64,000 nt of DNA, from the NCBI GenBank assembly GCA_028292265.1, contig JAQGMR010000066.1:62001-126000 (forward strand), given 5' to 3'. The position numbers and the translations under genes were made by a program. Each line of letters opens with the position of its first letter. Positions within the stretch are counted from its first letter, which is position 1. The DNA comes from Herminiimonas sp. Lineage in GTDB: Bacteria > Pseudomonadota > Gammaproteobacteria > Burkholderiales > Burkholderiaceae_D. The notes under the pieces were generated by a model, which was not told the DNA's origin, did no database searches, and worked only from the letters and a program-made list of their open reading frames with translations. Positions 1 through 8,094 of this stretch are shown in pieces.

Positions 1-286
1 CCATTACCTGTTGTGCGCTGGCGAATTTGAGCGATTCAACATCCAGTCCCGCTTCCTTGAAATAGCCTTTTTCCAGTGCCACGAAAAAAGGCAATGCGGA
101 GGCGACTGGCCAGAAGCCGATGCGAATCTTCGGCATGGATTGCGCGCGCACGATGGCTGGCGCGCCCAGGATGCCGACAGTCGCGCCGGCTGCCGCCGCT
201 GCGAGCAATCGACGCCGTCCGGCGCTGAATGACGAGGGTGCCAGCGACGAGGTGGAACTGGCTTGCTTGCGTATTTTCTTGCTCAT
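1..286 (-). CDS. ABC transporter substrate-binding protein, NMT1/SsuA-like (partial, 3' end outside window)
   Basis: Only the first 95 codons are present. The N-terminus has a twin-arginine-type signal: basic residues, then GRRRLLAAAAAGATVG and a small-residue cleavage region ending near AIVRAQ. The mature start (PKIRIGFWPVASALPFFVALEKGYF) is the usual opening of NMT1/SsuA/TauA-type periplasmic receptors for nitrate, sulfonate or pyrimidine-like ligands. It starts 73 bases after the allophanate hydrolase gene on the same strand, so the two are probably co-transcribed. By context it may capture urea or a urea-yielding compound. The ligand itself cannot be read from this fragment. Confidence 0.75.
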   Translation of the reverse strand, partial: MSKKIRKQASSTSSLAPSSFSAGRRRLLAAAAAGATVGILGAPAIVRAQSMPKIRIGFWPVASALPFFVALEKGYFKEAGLDVESLKFASAQQVM

Positions 287-359
287 GTTTTTATCCCTGG
301 CGAAGTGAGTCGTGTGAAGCGTTGGTATTAAATCTGTCTCGGTATCCGGGTTTGCGACA

Positions 360-2231
360 TCAGGTTGCAGCGACCCCCTCTCGCCGGGCCGGCTTCGCCT
401 GTTCTTCCAGCCATGCGCGCCATCCGCCGTAGCCAGTAATGTCGGTTGCGTCCTGTACTGCGCTCGACTCGCACAGAAAGCCCTGCACTGCCGAGCCGTC
501 TTCAAGACGCAGTGTCCCGATGCAAAGCGGTCCCGGCACCAGTTGCACGAAGGCGCCGAATCGATCGAGCGGCATTTCCCAAACCTCTACATCAATGGCG
601 GCCCCGCGGTCCGGCCCGACCCGTAACAAGCCGGGTTTTGGGGGGCTGGTATTGGCGAGCGCGAAGAAGTGGTACATGGGCGCGGTGCGGGTGGTGACGA
701 CTAGCCGTGCGCCGTGTTCAAGCAACTCCCCGTTGAGAGGCAAGCCGCTAAGATGCGCGCCCATAACCGCGATGCGGGCGGTTGCGGTGGCAGGCTTGAT
801 GCTCAGGCCGGAGGCGGCGGAGTTCGACAGGGTGGATACCTGCGGCGCGGCAGGAACCGGTTCCGAAGTCGTACCGAGCGAAAGCCCGGTCGCGGCATGG
901 TAGCGAGCCGCGAGCGCTGCGAGCCGCAGTTCCGAACCTGCCGGTCCTATGAGCGTAATGCCGAAGGGCAGCCCATCCGCGCGGATTGAAGAAGGCACTG
1001 CGATTGCCGCGAGGTCGAGCAGGTTGACTGCGTTGGTGTAATAGCCCATGCGCCGGTTGGTACCGACCGGGTCAGCGGCGACTTCCTCGAGCGTGTAAAT
1101 CGTGGGGGCGGTCGGCACTACCAGCACATCGAAGTCGGACCACAATGCTTCCGCAGTCTGTCGGAAGGACGCCATACGGCGCATCGCGTCGAACAGGTCC
1201 GCCGCGCCGTACGATCGGCCGCGCGCGATGATGTCGCGCACCACCGGGTCCATCTCTTCGGAAGCCACGTCCATGAAGTCCCGAATTGCTGCGTAGCGTT
1301 CGGCTACCCAGGCGTCTTCATACAGAGCAGTGGCGGCCTGGGTAAAGGGCTCGAAGTTGGTTTCGCGACGGCTTCCCCCGAGGTTCGCGAGCAGGCCGCA
1401 GGCATGGTCGAAAGCGACGGCAGAAAGCTGGTCGCCAAAGAAGCGGAGTTGCCCTGCTGCCGGCACGCCGAAGCGGAATGCTTGCGGAAAAGGCCGCCGG
1501 TCCAACGCCAATCGACGGGAATATGGGTCCTCGGAATCGAAGCCAGCGGCTGCTTCGAAAACGTCCACTGCTTCGGCTACGGTTCTCGCAAAGATTGCAG
1601 GACAATCAAGGTGCGCACAAGCCGGCAGAATGCCGCGCATGCTCAGCAGGCCGCGCGAGGGCTTGAGCCCAACGATGTTGTTAAGACCAGCCGGCACGCG
1701 GCCGGAGCCAGCGGTATCTGTGCCAAGCGCGAAGTCCACCAGGCCGAGCGCGACGGCGACCGCCGAGCCAGAACTGGATCCGCCACTGATGTAGCGGGCG
1801 TCGAAGGCGTTTGGTACCGCGCCATACGGCGACCGCGTTCCGACCAGTCCACAGGCGAACTGGTCGAGGTTGGTCTTTCCAACAGCCGTTGCACCTGCGT
1901 CGAGCAGTCTTTGCACCACATTGGCCGAGCGTTCTGGCCGAAATGCAAAAGCGGGGCAGGCAGCCGTCGTCGAATATCCCGCAACGTCGATGTTGTCCTT
2001 TACAGCGAATAGCTTGCCTGCGAGAGGACTTGCATTCGCATTGGACTGCGCGGCAGGCGCGCTAACGGCGGTGCCGCGTGCGATCCAGATTGAAGAAGGT
2101 GCCGCGTTCGCGGCTACGCTGAATGACGCCACGCGGGCTTCAATGATTTGCGCCTCGCTCGTGGCTTGTGGAAGACTTCGCGGGATTTTTTCTCTCATAA
2201 CTGAATCTCTGCTGTCGAAAATTCGCGGCAC
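360..2231 (-). CDS. atzF: Allophanate hydrolase
   Basis: Cytoplasmic amidase-signature enzyme that hydrolyses allophanate (urea-1-carboxylate) to ammonia and CO2, the second step of urea carboxylase-type urea use. The Ser-cisSer-Lys triad is visible: Lys in LFAVKDNIDV, the glycine-rich GGSSSGSA, and the nucleophile serine in GTDTAGSGRVPA. A C-terminal domain of about 130 residues, ending ITGYGGWRAWL, is characteristic of AtzF/DUR1-type allophanate hydrolases and separates it from ordinary amidases. The length of 623 aa fits. The GTG start is chosen because AAGGAGG lies 6 bases upstream; an ATG at 2198 is the alternative. No urea carboxylase gene is in the window. A sigma-54-like promoter lies about 85 bases upstream. 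Confidence 0.9.
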   Translation of the reverse strand: MPRIFDSRDSVMREKIPRSLPQATSEAQIIEARVASFSVAANAAPSSIWIARGTAVSAPAAQSNANASPLAGKLFAVKDNIDVAGYSTTAACPAFAFRPERSANVVQRLLDAGATAVGKTNLDQFACGLVGTRSPYGAVPNAFDARYISGGSSSGSAVAVALGLVDFALGTDTAGSGRVPAGLNNIVGLKPSRGLLSMRGILPACAHLDCPAIFARTVAEAVDVFEAAAGFDSEDPYSRRLALDRRPFPQAFRFGVPAAGQLRFFGDQLSAVAFDHACGLLANLGGSRRETNFEPFTQAATALYEDAWVAERYAAIRDFMDVASEEMDPVVRDIIARGRSYGAADLFDAMRRMASFRQTAEALWSDFDVLVVPTAPTIYTLEEVAADPVGTNRRMGYYTNAVNLLDLAAIAVPSSIRADGLPFGITLIGPAGSELRLAALAARYHAATGLSLGTTSEPVPAAPQVSTLSNSAASGLSIKPATATARIAVMGAHLSGLPLNGELLEHGARLVVTTRTAPMYHFFALANTSPPKPGLLRVGPDRGAAIDVEVWEMPLDRFGAFVQLVPGPLCIGTLRLEDGSAVQGFLCESSAVQDATDITGYGGWRAWLEEQAKPARREGVAAT

Positions 2232-2316
2232 TCAGTGCCTCCTTGCTTTGCTATGTGATCTGCTTACCGCCGACATTCCGGCATGGTGCACAGCCTTGTA
2301 TACCAGCCGGTGTACT

Positions 2317-2332
2317 TGCAGATACCGTGCCA
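2317..2332 (-). promoter_or_regulatory. Putative sigma-54 promoter of atzF
   Basis: The minus strand reads TGGCAC, then 5 bases, then CTGC: one mismatch from the -24/-12 consensus TGGCAC-N5-TTGC with exact spacing. It lies about 85 bases upstream of the atzF start. TGCACC-like half-sites, as bound by NtrC, lie next to it around 2285 and 2342. Nitrogen control of urea/allophanate use is well known, so the context supports the call. It is a motif match only. Confidence 0.5.
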
Positions 2333-2549
2333 GCCCATTGCGGTGCACGGCGCATTACAAGATGCAGCGGTATGTGAAATCAGGTGCTTCACTTCGGTTC
2401 GATAAGGGAGGCAGGCGCGGCCTGGCGTCCAACCATTCTGGCCACGGCGACAAGCGCAAGGTCACAGGGCAGCATGATCATCGAGGCGCTCAACACCTCG
2501 ACAGCGATTGACGGCAGGAGAACTTGCAGCGCGGTCGCGGTCGCTTGCA

Positions 2550-2638
2550 GGTGGACGGTTGCAGGTTGGTCGCTTGGAGGTTGGTCGCTTGGAGGTTGGT
2601 CGCTTGCAGGGTCGACGCTTGCAGTTTGGTCGCTTGCC
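2550..2638. repeat. 15-bp degenerate tandem repeat
   Basis: Units of the form GGTTGGTCGCTTGGA start at 2564, 2579, 2594, 2609 and 2624. The first two are identical and the later ones diverge (CTTGCA, GGGTCGACG). More decayed copies can be read back to about 2550 or earlier. It lies 84 bases before the DUF1232 gene. Confidence 0.85.
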
Positions 2639-2721
2639 GGGCACGGGTGACGCGAGGCGGCAGTTTGACCGACTGATAAAATCGACTGGACCTGCCACTC
2701 TGACGGCACGTTGCCGACGCA

Positions 2722-3117
2722 ATGCCAATCCTTCAATCCCTGCGCAGTTGGGCCCGCCGCGTTCTTCGCGACGTCATGATGCTGTGGTTCGCGCGTCGCC
2801 ACCCGGATACGCCGTTCACCGCGCGCGCCTTGTGCTACGTTGCCGCGGCCTATGCGCTCAGTCCGATCGACCTGATTCCGGATTTCATACCGGTGCTTGG
2901 CCTGCTGGACGATGCACTGCTGCTGCCCTTGCTGGTGTGGCTGGCAGTGCGCCTGCTGCCGATGCATGTGGTGGCTGAGTGCCGCGCGCAAGCCGACGTG
3001 TGGATGGCACAGCGCGGCGAACGACCGCGCAGCGTTGTTGGTGCGGGCCTGATCGTGGTGGTGTGGATTGTGCTCGCCTGGATAGCCTGGCGTTGGGCTG
3101 CTTCACTTTGGCAGTGA
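2722..3117 (+). CDS. DUF1232 (YkvA-like) membrane protein
   Basis: 131 aa. The diagnostic DUF1232 core is present: FTARALCYVAAAYALSPIDLIPDFIPVLG followed by LLDDALLLPLLVWLAVRLLP, where the SPIDLIPDFIPV motif joins two short hydrophobic helices. A third membrane segment (VGAGLIVVVWIVLAWIAWRW) lies near the C-terminus. The biochemical role of the family is unknown. It stands alone on the plus strand, after the 15-bp repeat and convergent with the NHL lipoprotein gene. Confidence 0.85.
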   Translation: MPILQSLRSWARRVLRDVMMLWFARRHPDTPFTARALCYVAAAYALSPIDLIPDFIPVLGLLDDALLLPLLVWLAVRLLPMHVVAECRAQADVWMAQRGERPRSVVGAGLIVVVWIVLAWIAWRWAASLWQ

Positions 3118-3281
3118 AGAGATTTTAGTAGACTGCCTTCGGCGCAAGACCCATGCGTAGAACCAGGGGACTGCCAGCGTGCCGGTTGCATTGAACGTCG
3201 CCGCCAATTCAACCGGGAACTGGATCAGTCCCCCGAAAGCCTGCGCGGCACAAGCATGATTGCATTCGACCGCGCAGACGC

Positions 3282-4532
3282 CTAGTTGTAGCCGGCCGCG
3301 CCTGCCTTCCCGGCAACCGTCGTAACAGTGCCGTCCGGCGCAATGGCGCGGATCGTCGCATTGCCGCTATCGGCAACATACAGCGTGCCACCCGCATCGC
3401 GCGTTATGCCCATCGACAGCGTGAACAGTGCTGAACCACCGACGCCATCGGCGCTGCCCGACAGGTTCGGATTGCCCGCGACTGTGGATGCGGTCCAGTT
3501 CATGCCATCGGTAGAACTCATCTTGCGGATCACGCCCAAGCCAGGCAACCCGTGCGGATAGGCGAAGGCCTCGGCGATGTAGACATTGCCCGCACCGTCC
3601 GCCGTCAATCCCTGCAGCGGCCAGAAGCGGATGCCACTACTGCCGTCGACATCGGCATAGACGTTGGGCGCGCCGCCGATCAGCCGCTGCGTACCTGCAT
3701 CGATCCGCCAGAGCGAATTCTCATCGCCGGCATAAATGGTTGTGCCGCTCACGGCAACGCTATGTAGCAGATGGAAGTTTTGCGCATCCCGCAATACCGT
3801 GCTGACGGTGCCCGCCGGTGTCACTCGCCGAATCGCATTGTTGCCACCATCTGCAACCAGCAAGTTCCCGTCTGCCTCCGCCGCGATGCCTTGCGGCCCG
3901 AGGAACAGCGCCGCCGCGCCGAGCCGATCGGCGTAGCCACCTTCCGCAGCCAGTCCGGCCACGGTGCTGACTGCGCCAGTCTGCACGTTGATCTTGCGCA
4001 CCGCGTTGCCGTCCACGACATACACGTTCTGATCGGCGCCGACTGTAATGCCGTGCAGTGCGCTGAAACGGGCGGCGCTGCCGACGCCGTCCGTCGTGCC
4101 GGCAACGCCGGGACTGCCGGCGATGGTGCTCACCTTGCCTTGCACTACCTTGCGGACCACGTCATTGCCCGTGTCGGCGACGTAGAGAGCGCCGCTGGAA
4201 TCCACCGCAATAGCTTGCGGCAGATTAAAGCGGGCATCTGCGGCGAGGACCGCGGGCGATGCGCTTCTTGTCGCATCCGTGGTGGTGGCCGGCGTGGCGT
4301 CCGCTTGTGCCGCAGAGGCAGCGCCGGTCGACGCGCCGGATGTGGCGCTGCCGGGTGCATTGGACGTGGTCAGCGGCGCGCTGGTAGCGACGGCGGCATC
4401 GCTCTGGCCCGACGAAGTTGTACCGCCTCCCCCGCCGCATGCGGCAAGGCTTAGCTCGAGAACGAGTGCAGCGATCAAAAGAAGAGTGCGTTTTGGTTTC
4501 AACGCGCGGCCTGCATAAGAGATTGTTTTCAT
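3282..4532 (-). CDS. NHL-repeat (beta-propeller) lipoprotein
   Basis: 416 aa. A signal sequence ends in a lipobox (LAAC, Cys about residue 32) followed by a poly-Gly run, so it is probably lipid-anchored in the envelope. Residues about 35-95 are a low-complexity Ser/Thr/Ala/Gly linker. The rest is a series of NHL-type blades with recurring phrases such as PQAIAVDSSGALYVADTGN, GPQGIAAEADGNLLVADGGN and SMGITRDAGGTLYVADSGN. These propellers usually mediate binding rather than catalysis. No partner gene is adjacent and the ligand is unknown. Confidence 0.85.
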   Translation of the reverse strand: MKTISYAGRALKPKRTLLLIAALVLELSLAACGGGGGTTSSGQSDAAVATSAPLTTSNAPGSATSGASTGAASAAQADATPATTTDATRSASPAVLAADARFNLPQAIAVDSSGALYVADTGNDVVRKVVQGKVSTIAGSPGVAGTTDGVGSAARFSALHGITVGADQNVYVVDGNAVRKINVQTGAVSTVAGLAAEGGYADRLGAAALFLGPQGIAAEADGNLLVADGGNNAIRRVTPAGTVSTVLRDAQNFHLLHSVAVSGTTIYAGDENSLWRIDAGTQRLIGGAPNVYADVDGSSGIRFWPLQGLTADGAGNVYIAEAFAYPHGLPGLGVIRKMSSTDGMNWTASTVAGNPNLSGSADGVGGSALFTLSMGITRDAGGTLYVADSGNATIRAIAPDGTVTTVAGKAGAAGYN

Positions 4533-4879
4533 GGCGGTTCCTGTGAAGCTTTAGTGAAGTGTCCCTGGATGTTTCTTGTTGTTTTAAGCGAATCTAACCG
4601 TCTGGCAATTTCGCCCGGATGACGACGGTCAACGTCCATCAGAGAACTTTTTTTGTCCACTTGGAAACTTGATTGATGTCTACTAAAGCAACACGATGTT
4701 GGCCGTCGCCGCCTTACTTCGTCGCGCTTTGTGCACAGTCTTTGACGATGCGCGGTCCAAGCGCGTCGTGGCGCAAAAGCACCCTGCTGCATATACTGAG
4801 ACAATATCGTTGTAAGGGATTGCGCCCTGCGCCGACCTATGCGTGCCTGATTACTCAACCGCCTCCCGGGAGCACAGAA
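4533..4879. other. 347-bp divergent spacer between NHL lipoprotein and msrB
   Basis: It separates two divergently transcribed genes and must contain both promoters. No repeat, RNA gene or convincing short gene is seen. A GGGAG ribosome-binding site for msrB lies at its right end. Confidence 0.5.
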
Positions 4880-5374
4880 ATGAATCAAGGACGTCGCGTT
4901 CTACTTCGCATGGCGAGCATCGCCGGCGGCCTGTTCGGCGCACGTGAACTGCTTGTCGGTTCACCTGCGAGTGCAGTTGAGAAGTTTGAAGTCACGCATA
5001 CCGACGCGGAATGGCGCAAGCTGCTCAACGCGCAGCAATATGACGTGCTGCGCAAAGCCGGCACGGAGCGGCCTTTCTCCAGTCCGCTCGACCATGAAAA
5101 AAGATCAGGCACCTTCGCCTGCGCGGGTTGCAACCTGCCGCTGTTTTCATCGACGACGAAATTTGACAGTGGTACTGGCTGGCCCAGTTTCTGGAAGCCG
5201 CTCGATAATGCGGTGGTCACCAAAACTGACAGCATGTTCGGCATGACCCGCACCGAGGTCAATTGCCGTCGCTGCGGCGGGCACCTTGGGCACGTATTTG
5301 ACGATGGCCCCAAGCCCACTGGACTGCGCTATTGCATGAACGGCGTGGCCCTCAAGTTTGCGCCGCAAGCCTAG
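4880..5374 (+). CDS. msrB: Peptide-methionine (R)-S-oxide reductase MsrB, exported
   Basis: Reduces the R-epimer of methionine sulfoxide in proteins. The ATG at 4880 is preceded by GGGAG 7 bases upstream; frame-compatible codons further upstream extend into non-homologous sequence. The product is 164 aa with an N-terminal signal ([17 protein letters not shown], twin-arginine-like) ending near SPASA. The SelR domain follows: zinc-binding CAGC and CRRC pairs, [15 protein letters not shown] and the catalytic cysteine in RYCMNG. The signal implies a periplasmic site of action. It lies 87 bases before msrA in the same orientation, so together they can repair both sulfoxide epimers outside the cytoplasm. 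Confidence 0.93.
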   Translation: MNQGRRVLLRMASIAGGLFGARELLVGSPASAVEKFEVTHTDAEWRKLLNAQQYDVLRKAGTERPFSSPLDHEKRSGTFACAGCNLPLFSSTTKFDSGTGWPSFWKPLDNAVVTKTDSMFGMTRTEVNCRRCGGHLGHVFDDGPKPTGLRYCMNGVALKFAPQA

Positions 5375-5461
5375 GCAGCCTTTTGCATCCAACTGGTCTC
5401 AGCTCGAACTGTGGGCAGCGGCTCTGATGAAGAATACTGAAGCAGCAAATTGGAGAAAGAC

Positions 5462-6205
5462 ATGGCAACGAAACGACTGGATCTGAAAAAGCGGATTACT
5501 TCCCTCGGACTCGGTGCGCTCGCAGTCGCCGCGCTGATTTTTTCAGGTACGCATTTCATCCGCAATGCCAATGCAGAAACGGCGGTGAAGCTACCGCCTC
5601 CCACCATCGATGCGCCCGCGGCGCAGGGCAAGCAGGAAACAGCGGTCTTCGCTGGCGGCTGCTTCTGGGGCATCCAGGCGGTATTCCAGCACACGAAGGG
5701 TGTGATCAATGCCGTGTCTGGCTATGCTGGTGGGACCAAGGAATCGGCAGACTATGAAAAAGTCAGCTCGGGTCGAACCGGGCATGCCGAGTCGGTGCAA
5801 GTCACCTACGATCCAACTCAGATTTCATTCGGCAAGCTGTTGCAGGTTTACTTTTCAGTGGCGCATGACCCGACACAACTCAATCGCCAGTTTCCCGATT
5901 CAGGCCCGCAATACCGCTCTGCCGTGTTCTACAAGGACGCGACGCAGAAGCAAGTGACTGAGCGCTACATTGAGCAATTGAATGCGGCCCGTGCCTTCCC
6001 TGCGAAGATCGTGACGCAGGTCAGCCCGCTAAACGGGTTCTATGCAGCCGAGGGTTATCACCAGGACTACGCCACCCTGCATCCGGACTCCGGATACATC
6101 GCGACTTACGACTTGCCAAAAATCGACAACCTGAAGAAGATGTTTGGCGACCTGTACAGGGACAAGCCGGTGCTGGTCGCTGCACAAAAGACGGCGCAGA
6201 AATAG
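5462..6205 (+). CDS. msrA: Peptide-methionine (S)-S-oxide reductase MsrA, membrane-anchored or exported
   Basis: Reduces the S-epimer of methionine sulfoxide. The ATG at 5462 is chosen because GGAGAAAG lies just upstream; a TTG four codons earlier overlaps this ribosome-binding site. The product is 247 aa. Residues about 13-32 form a hydrophobic signal or anchor (LGLGALAVAALIFSG), followed by a Pro/Ala-rich linker. The catalytic domain opens with FAGGCFWGIQ (catalytic Cys about residue 67) and continues with SGYAGG and the YHQDY segment typical of MsrA. It probably forms an envelope repair unit with msrB. Confidence 0.93.
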   Translation: MATKRLDLKKRITSLGLGALAVAALIFSGTHFIRNANAETAVKLPPPTIDAPAAQGKQETAVFAGGCFWGIQAVFQHTKGVINAVSGYAGGTKESADYEKVSSGRTGHAESVQVTYDPTQISFGKLLQVYFSVAHDPTQLNRQFPDSGPQYRSAVFYKDATQKQVTERYIEQLNAARAFPAKIVTQVSPLNGFYAAEGYHQDYATLHPDSGYIATYDLPKIDNLKKMFGDLYRDKPVLVAAQKTAQK

Positions 6206-6367
6206 CGGTCCGGGCGTGAGCGTTTGGAGCCGTCCGGACGGTAGCGGGCGGCATGACGCAGGCGGACGATAGCGCCGTCGCTGGCACCACGACTCGCCCG
6301 CTTCCGGTGCTCTCGTTGCTGCACATATCTTTCATTTTGCTCGGGACGGCCGTCAGGCGCGCCCCCC

Positions 6368-6691
6368 TCAGAGCGGGTCAGTCAAGGTTTTGAACCCGAT
6401 AATCAGCGCGCCGATGACGGTGTTGATCGAGACGCTGATGGCGGCCGGCACAAAGAAAAGCGTGGACAGCACAGGGGCCTTCAGCAACACATCGCAGGCG
6501 GCGCCGAGTCCAAACATGACGCCGCCCACGACGACCCACCGCAGCAGATAGGTCGGAAGCCACCGGGCCTGCCGCTTGTTATGCGCCCATGCTGCGGCGC
6601 GGGCATAGATGTCGTGCGTTGCAACATCACGAAACAGCCAGCCAAAGAAAAAATATCGATACAGCAGTGTACGAAATGCAAGCTCGCTCAT
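6368..6691 (-). CDS. Small membrane protein of unknown function
   Basis: About 107 aa with two predicted membrane segments (YLLRWVVVGGVMFGLGAACDVLL and VLSTLFFVPAAISVSINTVIGALIIGF) after a basic/aromatic N-terminal part. I do not recognise the family. The ATG at 6691 is preferred, but a GTG four codons upstream is possible and neither has a strong ribosome-binding site. The reading frame is intact and the hydrophobicity pattern is coherent, so it is probably real. Neighbours give no hint of function. Confidence 0.6.
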   Translation of the reverse strand: MSELAFRTLLYRYFFFGWLFRDVATHDIYARAAAWAHNKRQARWLPTYLLRWVVVGGVMFGLGAACDVLLKAPVLSTLFFVPAAISVSINTVIGALIIGFKTLTDPL

Positions 6692-6963
6692 GGAAGGGCA
6701 CACTCTCAGCGTAGTCGGGCGCCAGCCCGTCGTTGTTGGTCGAACTTGTCCGACCCCGCTGCCGCCGGAAAATTCATCCTGTGGCGAATGAAGTGGACGG
6801 CGCGTCGATCTTTGAAGGGATCACTCCACGGCCGAAACCAGCGCTACCGAAAAATCGAGGCTGTTTGTGTCGGCTCCATCCAACAAGGGCTGGTGCGAAT
6901 TGCAGGCTGTCTAGGCAGCCTGTCTATCGCGTGACCTAATGGGACGCGCCTGTAGCCGGGGTC

Positions 6964-7944
6964 TCAATCAGCCGTAATACTGCCTTCGCGGACCACTTTG
7001 CCCCAACGCACGGTTTCAGCTGCCACGAAGGCGGCAAACGCTTCGGGCGAACTGCTGGTAGAAGCGATGACCCCGCCCGGCGTCAGCTTGTCTTTTACTG
7101 TCTTTTGCGCCATCACCTTGGTCATGGCGGAGAAGATTCGATGGACAACCGGCGCCGGCGTCCCGCGCGGCACAAAGATGCCTTGCCATGAGGAGCTCAC
7201 CATGGTCGGGAAACCCTGCTCGACCAGGGTTGGCACCGTGGGCAGTTCCGGCAAGCGCGCCTCGGATGTCACGCCCAGCGCGCGCACGCGTCCGGCCTTG
7301 ATGAATGCCATGGCCGACGGCATGGTCGTGAACATGACTTGCGTATGTCCGCCGATCAGATCGGTCATCGCTGGGCCCGCACCGCCTTTGTAGGGCACGT
7401 GCACCATGTTGAACTTCGCTTCTTTCATCAGGAATTCCATCTCAAGCCGATTCTGGCTCCCGCTGCCCGGCGAACCAAAATTGAGTTTGTTCTGGTTGGC
7501 TACGGCATAGGTGATGAATTCCGCGACCGTCGTTACTGGCACAGAAGGGTTAACCACCAGGACATCCGCCACATCGGCTACCTTGGTGACCGCGATGAAA
7601 TCCTCCTCCGGTTTCACCCGCAGGGCGGCGCCGAAAATGCTCGGATTTATTGCAGTGGCGCCGACATTACCGAGGAAGAGCGTGTAGCCATCCGGCGCCG
7701 CCTTGGCGGCTGCGTCCATGCCTATATTGCCGGCCGCACCGCCCTTGTTTTCGACGATGACGCTTTGCTTGAGTTCGTCGGAAAGCGCCTGGCTGATGAT
7801 CCGGGCGGTGAAGTCGGAGGCCCCGCCCGGCGCAAAGGGAACGATGAGTCGGACCTGTTTTTGCGGCCAGGAATCCTGGGCCCCGGCCAGCGTTCCGGTC
7901 ACCATCAACGCCATGTGACATGCAGCGATAAGCAGCTTTTTCAT
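6964..7944 (-). CDS. Bug-family (tripartite tricarboxylate transporter) substrate-binding protein
   Basis: 326 aa periplasmic receptor. A signal peptide (about 22 residues, ending GTLAGAQ) is followed by the standard Bug opening: SWPQKQVRLIVPFAPGGASDFTARI and VIVENKGGAAGNIGMDAAAKAAPDGYT. Bug proteins bind carboxylated or aromatic compounds for TctAB-type transporters or act as sensors; no tctAB is nearby. It is the last gene of a minus-strand group with two Gfo/Idh/MocA oxidoreductases, divergent from a LysR regulator, so it probably captures the compound they oxidise. The ligand is unknown. Confidence 0.92.
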   Translation of the reverse strand: MKKLLIAACHMALMVTGTLAGAQDSWPQKQVRLIVPFAPGGASDFTARIISQALSDELKQSVIVENKGGAAGNIGMDAAAKAAPDGYTLFLGNVGATAINPSIFGAALRVKPEEDFIAVTKVADVADVLVVNPSVPVTTVAEFITYAVANQNKLNFGSPGSGSQNRLEMEFLMKEAKFNMVHVPYKGGAGPAMTDLIGGHTQVMFTTMPSAMAFIKAGRVRALGVTSEARLPELPTVPTLVEQGFPTMVSSSWQGIFVPRGTPAPVVHRIFSAMTKVMAQKTVKDKLTPGGVIASTSSSPEAFAAFVAAETVRWGKVVREGSITAD

Positions 7945-8094
7945 TCGTGTCTCCTAGGGTGGGGCGGCCTGGTCTTCTGCGAAACCTCGCCGTCAGCATA
8001 CGTTGTTGTGAACTTGCCCCTGTGCTCAGTCGATGAACCCGAATGGACCGGTCACTTGCGCAATACAGCCGCGGCGTATCTGCGGCGCAGGGTC

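Larger units (their letters stand above)
2232..2721. other. 490-bp spacer between atzF and the DUF1232 gene
   Basis: No convincing gene is seen. The left part holds the putative sigma-54 promoter for atzF. The right part holds a degenerate 15-bp tandem repeat and then the leader of the DUF1232 gene. Open frames through the repeat exist on both strands but are trivial products of the 15-bp periodicity. Confidence 0.6.

Noticed and set aside
360-2231. Glutamyl-tRNA amidotransferase subunit A as the identity of the amidase-signature protein
   Set aside because: The extra C-terminal domain ending ITGYGGWRAWL and the lack of GatB/GatC neighbours point to allophanate hydrolase.
2384-2991. Frames through the 15-bp repeat that look like pentapeptide-repeat proteins
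   Set aside because: A 15-bp array gives repeating pentapeptides in every frame. None has the A(D/N)LxX pattern, a start with a ribosome-binding site, or coding sequence beyond the array.
6230-6241. Palindrome CCGTCCGGACGG after msrA as a terminator
   Set aside because: It is only 12 bp without a loop or a following T-run. It may be a chance GC-rich palindrome.
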